From Clostridiaceae bacterium (GTDB taxonomy: Bacteria > Bacillota > Clostridia > Saccharofermentanales > DTU023): a stretch of 47,828 bases of DNA. The stretch lies in assembly GCA_012799695.1 (NCBI GenBank), contig JAAZKT010000085.1, positions 1-47,828 of the forward strand, given 5' to 3'. Made by a program: the position numbers and the translations under genes. Shown in pieces: positions 36,646-44,023 of the stretch. The notes beneath the pieces are model-generated. The model worked only from the letters and a program-made list of their open reading frames with translations, was not told the origin of the DNA and searched no databases. Within the stretch, counting starts at the first letter, position 1; every line of letters begins with the position of its first letter.

Positions 36646-37020
36646 ATGAAGCTTGACAGTCAGGATCAAAAACCTATCTATATCCAATTACAAGAAGGTC
36701 TTGAGAATGCCATTCTTGCAGGAACCTACGCTGAAGAGACGCAGATACCTTCAACGACGGAGCTTTCCCGGGTTTTTCAAATTAATCCCGCTACAGCCGG
36801 AAAAGGAGTGAACGCCTTAGTCGATGAGGGCTTTTGTTACAAAAAACGCGGTATTGGAATTTTTGTTAAAGAAGGAGCGCGTAAAATGCTGATGAAGAAA
36901 CGTCAGGCCGCCTTTAAGGAAGATTATTTACTTCCCCTCATCAAGGAGGCTAGGCAATTAGATATTTCATCGGAAAATCTCATCCGTTGGATTAAGGAGG
37001 CTGAAGATGCAGACAATTAA
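36646..37020 (+). CDS. GntR-family regulator, YtrA subfamily
   Basis: A 124-residue protein: an N-terminal winged helix-turn-helix (about 10-75, with IPSTTELSRVFQINPATAGK and the wing KKRGIGIFV) and a short helical C-terminus of about 40 residues, the YtrA layout without a large effector domain. AAAAAGGGGG precedes ATG 36646; a GTG two codons upstream is less likely. It overlaps the ABC ATPase gene by 14 bases. It likely represses the operon until an envelope signal, such as a cell-wall antibiotic or peptide, is sensed. Confidence 0.88.
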   Translation: MKLDSQDQKPIYIQLQEGLENAILAGTYAEETQIPSTTELSRVFQINPATAGKGVNALVDEGFCYKKRGIGIFVKEGARKMLMKKRQAAFKEDYLLPLIKEARQLDISSENLIRWIKEAEDADN

Positions 37021-37864
37021 GGTATGTGATATATCGAAGAATTTCCATGATGTTCACGCTTTGAATACGATTAACCTCGAGTTCAAGGCGGGCAAAATAT
37101 ACGGTCTTCTAGGACGGAATGGGGCGGGTAAATCAACGCTCCTCAAAGTCATAGCCGATCGGATTAAACCGACAAGTGGGCGTATTCTGTACGACGGCGA
37201 GGCTATGTTGGACGACGTCACTTCGCGTGACCTTTACTTTTCCGAGCCTGAGAAGACAATGCCCGACTTAATGAAGGTGAAAGAGCTATGTTGCTGCACA
37301 AGCCGGTTCTATCCGAGGTTTAATTTAGCTGAAGCGTTACAGGTACTAAAGAACTTCGGCGTCAATGAGAAGAAACGCCTCAACCAACTGTCAACGGGGC
37401 ATTTCGCCATTGTCAGGTCGATAGTGGCTTTGCAGACGAGGGCAAGCTTTATTTTTCTAGATGAGCCGACAATGGGTCATGATGCTGTCAATCGAGAATT
37501 GCTCTACAACGAAATATTGCGCATCTATCGTGAAGAGGAAAACACGATAGTCCTTTCCACACACTTGATTGACGAAATCAGCAATCTTCTCGAAGAGGTC
37601 ATCTTCATCGATCACGGGCGGATTGTCCTGGAAGAGAGAGTGGAAGATATTCTCGGTAACCATTCTTACCTAATTGGTCCACCTGAGATAGCGGGGCATG
37701 TTGAGAAAGCGTACACGGTCATCAAGAAAAGAGAAGAACTTGGTTTTACATTCTTGCTTGTAAAACAATCAGGTGAAACGCCTGCTTTACCTCCGGGAAT
37801 TAAAGTTGCCCAACCAAGCTTACAGGATATCTTCATTGCATACAGCATGAATCTCGATAATTAG
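37007..37864 (+). CDS. ABC transporter ATP-binding protein (YtrB/BcrA-like)
   Basis: A 285-residue ABC ATPase. Walker A is GRNGAGKST, Walker B is FIFLDEPTMG, and the switch His lies in VLSTHLID. The signature reads LSTGHFAIV, where the second Gly is kept but LSGGQ is altered, as in many YtrB-type proteins. The C-terminal 65 residues are an accessory domain. AAGGAGG precedes the ATG, which lies inside the regulator gene. It pairs with the permease encoded next to form an exporter or envelope-stress transporter. Confidence 0.9.
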   Translation: MQTIKVCDISKNFHDVHALNTINLEFKAGKIYGLLGRNGAGKSTLLKVIADRIKPTSGRILYDGEAMLDDVTSRDLYFSEPEKTMPDLMKVKELCCCTSRFYPRFNLAEALQVLKNFGVNEKKRLNQLSTGHFAIVRSIVALQTRASFIFLDEPTMGHDAVNRELLYNEILRIYREEENTIVLSTHLIDEISNLLEEVIFIDHGRIVLEERVEDILGNHSYLIGPPEIAGHVEKAYTVIKKREELGFTFLLVKQSGETPALPPGIKVAQPSLQDIFIAYSMNLDN

Positions 37865-37873
37865 GAGGCTTAC

Positions 37874-38665
37874 ATGAAGACGAATAGAAAAAATCAATCA
37901 TTACTCATGAGCACAGTCAAAGTGTTGGCGCGCGATTATAAGAAGTACTTTATCAGCCTGTTTGTCGTGATGACGGTACTGTATCTTATAGGAATTATCG
38001 TTGTTCTATGTGGCATTACTTCTGGGTTTGGCGGCATTGAAGGCATCTATCTCATCGCCTGTATTGTTGCCGGATTATTCAGCTTTAAGGAAAACTTTGT
38101 TTTTCTTGCGCAAAATCAAGTACCTAAGTCGACGATGGTAAGGGCGTTTATCATTGAGGGCCTCTGTTTCGGGCTGTTCACAAGTGTTGCAGTCAGCATT
38201 TTCTCTCACATCATGCAGCTGATCAGTTCAGCACTCAATGGTTACATTTCGAGTATTCTCGACCTGATCCCCACATGGGAAAAACAGAGCGGCATTGTGG
38301 ATTTTGGACGTACCCTTGTTATTCTACTTTTCCTTTACGTTGGGGTTTATTTTGCCGGGCTAACATTAGGTGCGATAAATTACCGTCTGAACTGGTTCGG
38401 CAGGATTATTTTTTGGGTGCCTTTTGGAGTTATATCCCTGAATGGAGTGATCGGTGTATTACAGTATCATCTTGACAGCGTTGGACCGGAAAAGCTTGAG
38501 GTGTTTTCCATAGCGCTCGCCAAGCCTTTCATCAATGCTTTCAACTGGGTCTTACAAAGCCTAGGCAACTTCGTTATTGCAGGTACTGCAATAATCGTTA
38601 TCAGCATCGTCATAGGCGCCGTCGTCTTCCGCGGAGCGGAGGTCAAGTACAGCAACATTAAATAG
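37874..38665 (+). CDS. ABC transporter permease subunit
   Basis: A 263-residue protein with about six TM helices (starting near residues 30, 57, 88, 140, 173 and 233) and a basic cytoplasmic N-terminus, the ABC-2-like permease layout found in GntR/ABC operons. The ribosome binding site TTAGGAGG lies a few bases after the ATPase stop. There is no sequence signature to name the substrate. By context it is the membrane partner of the ATPase and would be induced by the YtrA-like regulator. Confidence 0.8.
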   Translation: MKTNRKNQSLLMSTVKVLARDYKKYFISLFVVMTVLYLIGIIVVLCGITSGFGGIEGIYLIACIVAGLFSFKENFVFLAQNQVPKSTMVRAFIIEGLCFGLFTSVAVSIFSHIMQLISSALNGYISSILDLIPTWEKQSGIVDFGRTLVILLFLYVGVYFAGLTLGAINYRLNWFGRIIFWVPFGVISLNGVIGVLQYHLDSVGPEKLEVFSIALAKPFINAFNWVLQSLGNFVIAGTAIIVISIVIGAVVFRGAEVKYSNIK

Positions 38666-38742
38666 TGAATCAGGCGACAAATGATGCAACTTGGAATTGT
38701 ATTTGCCTACTAGTGAGATTCATATAATAGACAACAACAAAT

Positions 38743-38777
38743 TCCGCCTGTATGAGAAATCGTATCGGCGGATTTTT
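38743..38777. terminator. Terminator between the convergent GntR/ABC and branched-chain amino acid operons
   Basis: TCCGCC (38743-38748) pairs with GGCGGA (38767-38772), followed by TTTTT on the plus strand. The loop is 18 bases. The minus-strand side has a weak T-rich tail, so it may serve both operons. Confidence 0.5.
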
Positions 38778-38811
38778 CGGGTCGACTAGGGATGACGTTG
38801 AAACAGCGAGT

Positions 38812-39513
38812 TCAACCCCCGAGATACGCTTTTTTAACTCGTTCGTCATTCAATAGATCGATACAATTTCCCATCGTGACGATTGAGCCTGTCTCCAAGA
38901 CATACCCGCGATCCGCGATTGAAAGTGCCATTTGAGCGTTTTGCTCGACGAGAAGAATGGTCGTGCCGGTTTCATTGAGTTCAACGATCAAATCGAAAAT
39001 TTGCTCCACTAGAATGGGCGCAAGCCCCATCGATGGTTCATCAAGCATCAGCAGTATTGGCTTTGACATCATCGCGCGTCCCATAGCCAGCATCTGCTGC
39101 TCGCCGCCTGAAAGTGAGCCTGCCAACTGAGTGCGGCGTTCCTCAAGGATGGGGAAGCGACTGAAAACATCGGCCATTTCCGCATCCATATCGATATCAT
39201 CACGTGCATATGCACCCATTTCAAGGTTTTCCTCAACACTCATCTGCAAGAAGAGACGTCGTCCTTCGGGACAATGTGCCAGTCGTTTGCGCACGATTTT
39301 ATGTGGAGTGAGATTGAGAATACTATGATCGAGAAATTCGATTGTACCTGCGGTAGGTCGGATCAATCCGGAGACTGTATTCAAGATCGTCGACTTGCCG
39401 GCGCCATTCGCACCGATCAAGGTGACGATTTCACCTTCCTCAACGTAAAAGCTGACGTCTTTGATGGCGTGAATATTACCGTAAAAGACTTGAAGACCGC
39501 TTACATTCAGCAT
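38812..39513 (-). CDS. livF: Branched-chain amino acid ABC transporter ATP-binding protein LivF
   Basis: A 233-residue ATPase of the high-affinity Leu/Ile/Val importer. Walker A is GANGAGKST, the signature LSGGEQQMLAMGRAM and Walker B LLMLDEPSMGL; ILLVEQNA is the LivF-type H-loop variant ending. It overlaps the livG stop by seven bases and has AAAGGTCACC upstream. It is the last gene of the operon. Confidence 0.93.
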   Translation of the reverse strand: MLNVSGLQVFYGNIHAIKDVSFYVEEGEIVTLIGANGAGKSTILNTVSGLIRPTAGTIEFLDHSILNLTPHKIVRKRLAHCPEGRRLFLQMSVEENLEMGAYARDDIDMDAEMADVFSRFPILEERRTQLAGSLSGGEQQMLAMGRAMMSKPILLMLDEPSMGLAPILVEQIFDLIVELNETGTTILLVEQNAQMALSIADRGYVLETGSIVTMGNCIDLLNDERVKKAYLGG

Positions 39514-40364
39514 ACTTGGTGACCTTTCTTTTTACCGAGGTACGCCTCAATCACGAGCGGATTTGTTTGAATTTCTTTAGGAGTTCCCTTTGCGATAATT
39601 TGTCCGTAATTAAGCACGGCGATACCTTCACAGATGCCCATCACAAGTCGCATATCATGCTCGATCAGCATGATGGCGATCTGGAATTGGTCACGAATCT
39701 TCTCAATGTTGCTCATCAATTCTTCCGTTTCGGAAGGATTCATGCCGGCAGCAGGCTCATCTAAAAGTAACAGTTTCGGATTGGTTGCCAGTGCGCGAAC
39801 GAATTCGAGGCGACGTTGTGCTCCGTACGGTAGCGAACCGGCGCGGTGGGAGGCGAGGGGCGTCATATCGAATAGATTAAGTAGATCCATAGCGCGCTCT
39901 TTGGCATGTCGTTCGGCTTTATAGAACGCTGGCAAACGGAGAATACCGGTACCCATGTTGTAGCCGATTTCGTTGTGCAAACCTATTTTGACGTTGTCTT
40001 CAACGGACAGGGAGGGAAAGAGCCGAATGTTTTGAAACGTTCGCGCGATACCCGCTCTATTGATCTGTGCCGTATTCATATTGGACGTGTCCTTGCCGTC
40101 GAGCAAGATCGCGCCGCTTGTCGGCTGGTAGACTTTTGTAAGTAAATTGAAAATGGTTGTCTTGCCTGCACCGTTCGGACCGATGAGTCCGCATATTTCA
40201 GTACGGCCGACAGCAATGTTGAAATCTTCTACAGCAACGAGACCGCCGAAATTGATGCCAAGTCGATAGACCTCGAGAATCGGTCTTTGTGTCGCGTCAC
40301 GCTCGGGGATAATGGCCTGACTCGGCAAGGGAACCATTTTTGTCTTGCTTCTCGACTCGTTCAT
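39507..40364 (-). CDS. livG: Branched-chain amino acid ABC transporter ATP-binding protein LivG
   Basis: A 285-residue ATPase with Walker A GPNGAGKTT, signature LPYGAQRRLEFVRALA, Walker B LLLLDEPAAGMNP and the H-loop LIEHDMR. An N-terminal extension of about 25 residues precedes the nucleotide-binding fold. The start overlaps the livM stop (ATGA) and is preceded by GAAAGGAAG. It works as a heterodimer with LivF on the LivH/LivM channel. Confidence 0.93.
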   Translation of the reverse strand: MNESRSKTKMVPLPSQAIIPERDATQRPILEVYRLGINFGGLVAVEDFNIAVGRTEICGLIGPNGAGKTTIFNLLTKVYQPTSGAILLDGKDTSNMNTAQINRAGIARTFQNIRLFPSLSVEDNVKIGLHNEIGYNMGTGILRLPAFYKAERHAKERAMDLLNLFDMTPLASHRAGSLPYGAQRRLEFVRALATNPKLLLLDEPAAGMNPSETEELMSNIEKIRDQFQIAIMLIEHDMRLVMGICEGIAVLNYGQIIAKGTPKEIQTNPLVIEAYLGKKKGHQVC

Positions 40365-41467
40365 ACCTCGCTTCCTTTCTTGCGTGTTGGCAGACTTTTG
40401 CTGAGTCTCGCACCAATTTGTTTGTAGACGTGTTGAAGCGTAGCATTATTTCTAACCAACATGACCGCGATCAAGATAACGGCGTAGGTGAGCATGCGAT
40501 ATTCATTAAAGGCGCGCAATACCTCCGGCAAGACGGTCAAGACCGTCGCCGCGATAATTGATCCGCGGATATTACCCATACCGCCTAAAACGACGAAAAC
40601 AAGCACGAGAATCGATGTATTGAAATCAAATTTGCGTGCGACGACGCTTGAGTAGTTGAGTGCATATAGAGCACCGGCTGCGCCTGCAAGAGTTGCCGAG
40701 GTCACAAAGGCCATCATACGGTAGCGCCACACGGAGATGCCGACCGACTCGGTCGCGATCTTGTCATCTCTGACCGCTTTGATCGCGCGTCCCGCTCTGC
40801 TGTTGATCAAGTTCAGAACAATTATCAACGTGATCAAGATAAGGATAAAACCGGCTGTGAACGAAGATAGTTTAGTGATGCCGATGACACCCATAGGACC
40901 GTTCATAATAATCGTGCCGCCCTCATCGAGTTTTAGCGCATTGGCGCTATCCATGCTTACTCGGATGCCGTTCGCATCGTAGCCGACATAGAGAATGCTC
41001 ATCACGTTCTTAATAATCTCGCCAAATGCGAGAGTGACGATCGCAAGATAGTCGCCTTGAAGTCGTAGAACGGGAACACCCACAAGAAAGCCGAAGATAC
41101 CGGCGATGATTCCACCGATAAGCATGGCCAAGGAAAGACGAATCCAAGGCGTAGAAAGTCCAAGGCGTATCCACGTCGTCGACGTCGTATCGGCTAATAG
41201 CTCCAATAACGTAGCGGTAATCGCTCCGCTAAAAGCGCCTACACTCATAAATCCGGCATGGCCAAGGCTCAATTCGCCAAGCACACCGACGGTCAAATTC
41301 AGCGAGACTGCCATTACGATGTAAACCGTGATCGGGACGAGTTGACCTTGCAGAGCGTAGGAAATGTTGCCGCCTGCAAGCAGGAGACGTACCGCAATAT
41401 AAGCGACGATAACGAGTCCATACGTCAGCCAGTTATCGACATTGGTTCGCAAGCGCAAGCGTTTCAT
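40361..41467 (-). CDS. livM: Branched-chain amino acid ABC transporter permease LivM
   Basis: A 368-residue permease with about nine to ten TM helices. The LivM signatures LNLTVGVLGELSLGHAGFM and LRLQGDYLAIVTLAFGEI, and VVLGGMGNIRGSIIAATVL near the end, are all present. AAGGTG precedes ATG 41467, two bases after the livH stop. It forms the inner-membrane channel with LivH. Confidence 0.93.
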   Translation of the reverse strand: MKRLRLRTNVDNWLTYGLVIVAYIAVRLLLAGGNISYALQGQLVPITVYIVMAVSLNLTVGVLGELSLGHAGFMSVGAFSGAITATLLELLADTTSTTWIRLGLSTPWIRLSLAMLIGGIIAGIFGFLVGVPVLRLQGDYLAIVTLAFGEIIKNVMSILYVGYDANGIRVSMDSANALKLDEGGTIIMNGPMGVIGITKLSSFTAGFILILITLIIVLNLINSRAGRAIKAVRDDKIATESVGISVWRYRMMAFVTSATLAGAAGALYALNYSSVVARKFDFNTSILVLVFVVLGGMGNIRGSIIAATVLTVLPEVLRAFNEYRMLTYAVILIAVMLVRNNATLQHVYKQIGARLSKSLPTRKKGSEV

Positions 41468-41469
41468 AG

Positions 41470-42351
41470 CTACACCTTGACCAATACTTTCTTGCCGAGC
41501 AAACCGGTCGGTTTAACGATCAGGATGATGATCAACACAGCAAACACGATCGCATCGGATAACTGAGTCGATATATACGCTTTGCCGAATATCTCGATAA
41601 TGCCAAGGAGAATACCGCCGAGGAAAGCGCCCGGAATAGATCCGATGCCTCCGAAAACGGCAGCAGTAAAGGCCTTGATGCCGGGCATCGCGCCCGTCGT
41701 AGGCATGAGAATAGGATATGCGGAGCAGAGCAAGACTCCCGCCACAGCGGCGAGTGCGCTGCCTATAGCGAACGTAATGGAAATCGTTCTGTTCACGCTG
41801 ACACCCATAAGCTGTGCGGCGTCCTTGTCCTCAGAGACTGCACGCATGGCTTTGCCGATCTTGGTTTTGTTGACGATCGTGTTCAGAGCCAAAATAATAA
41901 TGACGCAGACGAAAATCGAAACGATTGTCGTGCCCGAGATGATCAACCTACCGTTAAAGAGACGTAATGAGTCAAAAGGTACAACTGAAGAGAAACTTTT
42001 AGGATTGGCAGACCAGAGGAGAAGCGCCGCGTTTTGCAAAAAATAGCTGACCCCAATCGCCGTGATGAGCACAGCCAGTGACGGTGCCGCTCGCAATGGT
42101 TTGTAAGCGAGCTGCTCGATCACAATACCAAGCACGGTACAGACGACCATTGCGAATAAGACTGATAGCAGTGGATGCCAACCGAAACGGGTCGTCGCCA
42201 TAAAAGACATATATGCGCCAACCATAATAACGTCGCCATGGGCGAAGTTCAGCATCCTGGCGATGCCGTAAACCATCGTGTAACCGAGGGCAATAATCGC
42301 ATAGATGCTACCCAAGCTTATGCCTGAAATTAAGTAGGATAAAAAATCCAT
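41470..42351 (-). CDS. livH: Branched-chain amino acid ABC transporter permease LivH
   Basis: A 293-residue permease with about eight TM helices. GISLGSIYAIIALGYTMVYG, MLNFAHGDVIMVGAY and AFTAAVFGGIGSIPGAFLGG are typical LivH motifs. AGGA lies upstream of ATG 42351. A strong hairpin separates it from the binding-protein gene upstream. Confidence 0.93.
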   Translation of the reverse strand: MDFLSYLISGISLGSIYAIIALGYTMVYGIARMLNFAHGDVIMVGAYMSFMATTRFGWHPLLSVLFAMVVCTVLGIVIEQLAYKPLRAAPSLAVLITAIGVSYFLQNAALLLWSANPKSFSSVVPFDSLRLFNGRLIISGTTIVSIFVCVIIILALNTIVNKTKIGKAMRAVSEDKDAAQLMGVSVNRTISITFAIGSALAAVAGVLLCSAYPILMPTTGAMPGIKAFTAAVFGGIGSIPGAFLGGILLGIIEIFGKAYISTQLSDAIVFAVLIIILIVKPTGLLGKKVLVKV

Positions 42352-42375
42352 CTGGGTATCCTAACGTATATAAAC

Positions 42376-42408
42376 TGCGTCAGAAAGGCGTTACTCCTTT
42401 CTGACGCA
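42376..42408 (-). terminator. Intercistronic hairpin between the binding-protein gene and livH
   Basis: A perfect 13-base stem (42376-42388 with 42396-42408, TGCGTCAGAAAGG and its complement) with a 7-base loop is followed on the minus strand by GTTTATAT. The weak T-run suggests partial termination or mRNA protection rather than full stop, giving more binding protein than permease. Confidence 0.6.
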
Positions 42409-42434
42409 AATGTATCCCGCTAATGTCCATCTAA

Positions 42435-43598
42435 TCAATCCATCCCGACGTAGACGCCATTCTCAATGAACATGCCCTTCGGCGGTTTGGCCACTTCACC
42501 GTTCTTTGACCACACCATATTGTTGCCGGTCAAGCCACTGAACACGAATTTGTCATTCGTGAAAATTTCTATAAGCTGAGTGCACAATTCGCTTGCCGGT
42601 GTCTCGGCTGTGACATCTTTATCTTTAAGCGCTTCGTAAATAGCGTAGACGACGTCATAGCCGTCGGCTGCGAACTGGTTCGGAACATCGTGATGAAGCT
42701 CTTTATACTTTTTGACAAAGGAGGCTGTTCTCTCGTCCTGTGCATCAGCGGCAAATGGTGTTAAAAGCATAACGCCTTCAGCCAGTGTCGTATCGAAGTT
42801 TTCCATCTCCAAAATTCCGTCCATGCCGTCGACGCCGAAGAATTTCGGCTCGTAGTTCGTCGCTTTGGCCTGTGCCAAAATAAGCGAAGAAGGTTCATAA
42901 TAAATGGGAAGGAATATCAAGTCTGCTCCTGCATTTTGCGCTTCTTGTAACTGAACTGAGAAGTCGTTTGCCGTGTCATTCGTGAAGGTCGTGGTGCTGA
43001 CAACTTCAAGGTTTCTGGTTTCAGCTTCGCTGATAAACTTTTCGTAAATACCAGTCGAATACGCATCGGAATTGTTGTAGATGATAGCAATTTTCGAGCC
43101 GAGTTTTTTCTCTTGAATGTATTGTGCAGAGACGATGCCCTGGTAGGGGTCACTAAAACACATCTGGAAGGTGTTGTCCTTGCCTTTAACGACCTCAGGT
43201 GAAGAAGCGGACGGTGTTAGCGTGAAGATGCGATCTTTAAAACTCTCTGCCGCAACAGCAATGCAGGGATCGGTCGTGACAGTACCTACAAGTATTTGCA
43301 TGCCCCAGTCTTTCAAAACGTTATACGCATTGACTGATTTTTCCGCGTCATGCTCGTCATCTTGAAAATTCAGTTCAAACTGAATGCCACCTAAAGCATT
43401 AATCTCATCAACGGCTATTTTGGCGCCGTTGGCAACAGCGATACCGTACACTGCCGCTCCACCGGTAAGAGGTCCGATGCCTCCCAGTTTAATCGGAGCC
43501 GTTCCGGTTGGCTTAGAAGGCTTGTCGGCGCAACCTACCAGAAGAGCCAGACAGAGTGCCAAAGTTACTACAAAAGTGAAATAAAATTTGCGTTTCAT
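42435..43598 (-). CDS. Branched-chain amino acid ABC transporter substrate-binding lipoprotein
   Basis: A 387-residue LivJ/LivK-type binding protein. The lipobox LVGC places the lipidated Cys at 23. KLGGIGPLTGGAAVYGIA and GAKIAVDEINALGG open the first lobe; ITFTLTPSASS-like and FAADGYDVVYAIYEAL sequences belong to the two-lobe periplasmic-binding fold. GTGAGG precedes ATG 43598. It is the first gene of the operon and is separated from livH by the hairpin. The substrate may be Leu/Ile/Val or another small amide; the family includes both. Confidence 0.92.
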   Translation of the reverse strand: MKRKFYFTFVVTLALCLALLVGCADKPSKPTGTAPIKLGGIGPLTGGAAVYGIAVANGAKIAVDEINALGGIQFELNFQDDEHDAEKSVNAYNVLKDWGMQILVGTVTTDPCIAVAAESFKDRIFTLTPSASSPEVVKGKDNTFQMCFSDPYQGIVSAQYIQEKKLGSKIAIIYNNSDAYSTGIYEKFISEAETRNLEVVSTTTFTNDTANDFSVQLQEAQNAGADLIFLPIYYEPSSLILAQAKATNYEPKFFGVDGMDGILEMENFDTTLAEGVMLLTPFAADAQDERTASFVKKYKELHHDVPNQFAADGYDVVYAIYEALKDKDVTAETPASELCTQLIEIFTNDKFVFSGLTGNNMVWSKNGEVAKPPKGMFIENGVYVGMD

Positions 43599-43646
43599 TT
43601 TCTTTTCCTCACGATTGATTTGCCTAATAAAAATAAATATGCACGT

Positions 43647-43674
43647 ATTCTAATTTTTTACAGAAGAAAAACAA
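43647..43674 (-). promoter_or_regulatory. Probable promoter of the liv operon
   Basis: Reading the minus strand, TTGTTT (43674-43669), a 16-base spacer and TAGAAT (43652-43647) lie about 50 bases before the binding-protein start, in a strongly A+T-rich stretch. Confidence 0.4.
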
Positions 43675-43763
43675 ACTGCCGACTTGCTGAACTATTGACC
43701 TAATCCTTTCGTTTCATTGTTGAATTGACGAAGACAGCTCCGGTATGAAATGAAATTCGGAAC

Positions 43764-43806
43764 AAAAAAAGCAGCCATCGATACGAGAAACTGTATCAAT
43801 AACTGC
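43764..43806 (-). terminator. Intrinsic terminator of tRNA-Thr
   Basis: A 14-base stem (43793-43806 with 43771-43784, three G-U pairs in the transcript) with an 8-base loop is followed on the minus strand by seven T residues. It lies nine bases after the tRNA. Confidence 0.9.
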
Positions 43807-43814
43807 CTTAAAGT

Positions 43815-43889
43815 TGGAGCCGAAGGTGGGAATTGAACCCACGACCTATTCATTACGAGTGAATTGCTCTACCCCTGAGCCACTTCGGC
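43815..43889 (-). tRNA. tRNA-Thr (anticodon CGU), CCA encoded
   Basis: The minus strand folds as a complete cloverleaf: acceptor GCCGAAG/CTTCGGC, D-arm GCTC/GAGC, anticodon arm ATTCA/TGAAT with loop CTCGTAA, T-arm GTGGG/CCCAC with TTCAATT, and an encoded TCCA end. Anticodon CGU reads ACG. Its own promoter and terminator flank it. Confidence 0.96.
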
Positions 43890-43900
43890 GATCGTTAGCC

Positions 43901-43930
43901 ATTGTACAAGGGAATGCGACTTTGTGTCAA
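43901..43930 (-). promoter_or_regulatory. Promoter of tRNA-Thr
   Basis: On the minus strand TTGACA (43930-43925), an 18-base spacer and TACAAT (43906-43901) lie just ahead of the tRNA, close to consensus. Confidence 0.75.
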
Positions 43931-44023
43931 GCCGAAGCAATCTTATATAAGTGCGATGATACCTGTTGTTGATTTCATGATAAAGTAAGAGAGAAGAGAG
44001 GTCGTTTTGCGGAGGTATGTTTC

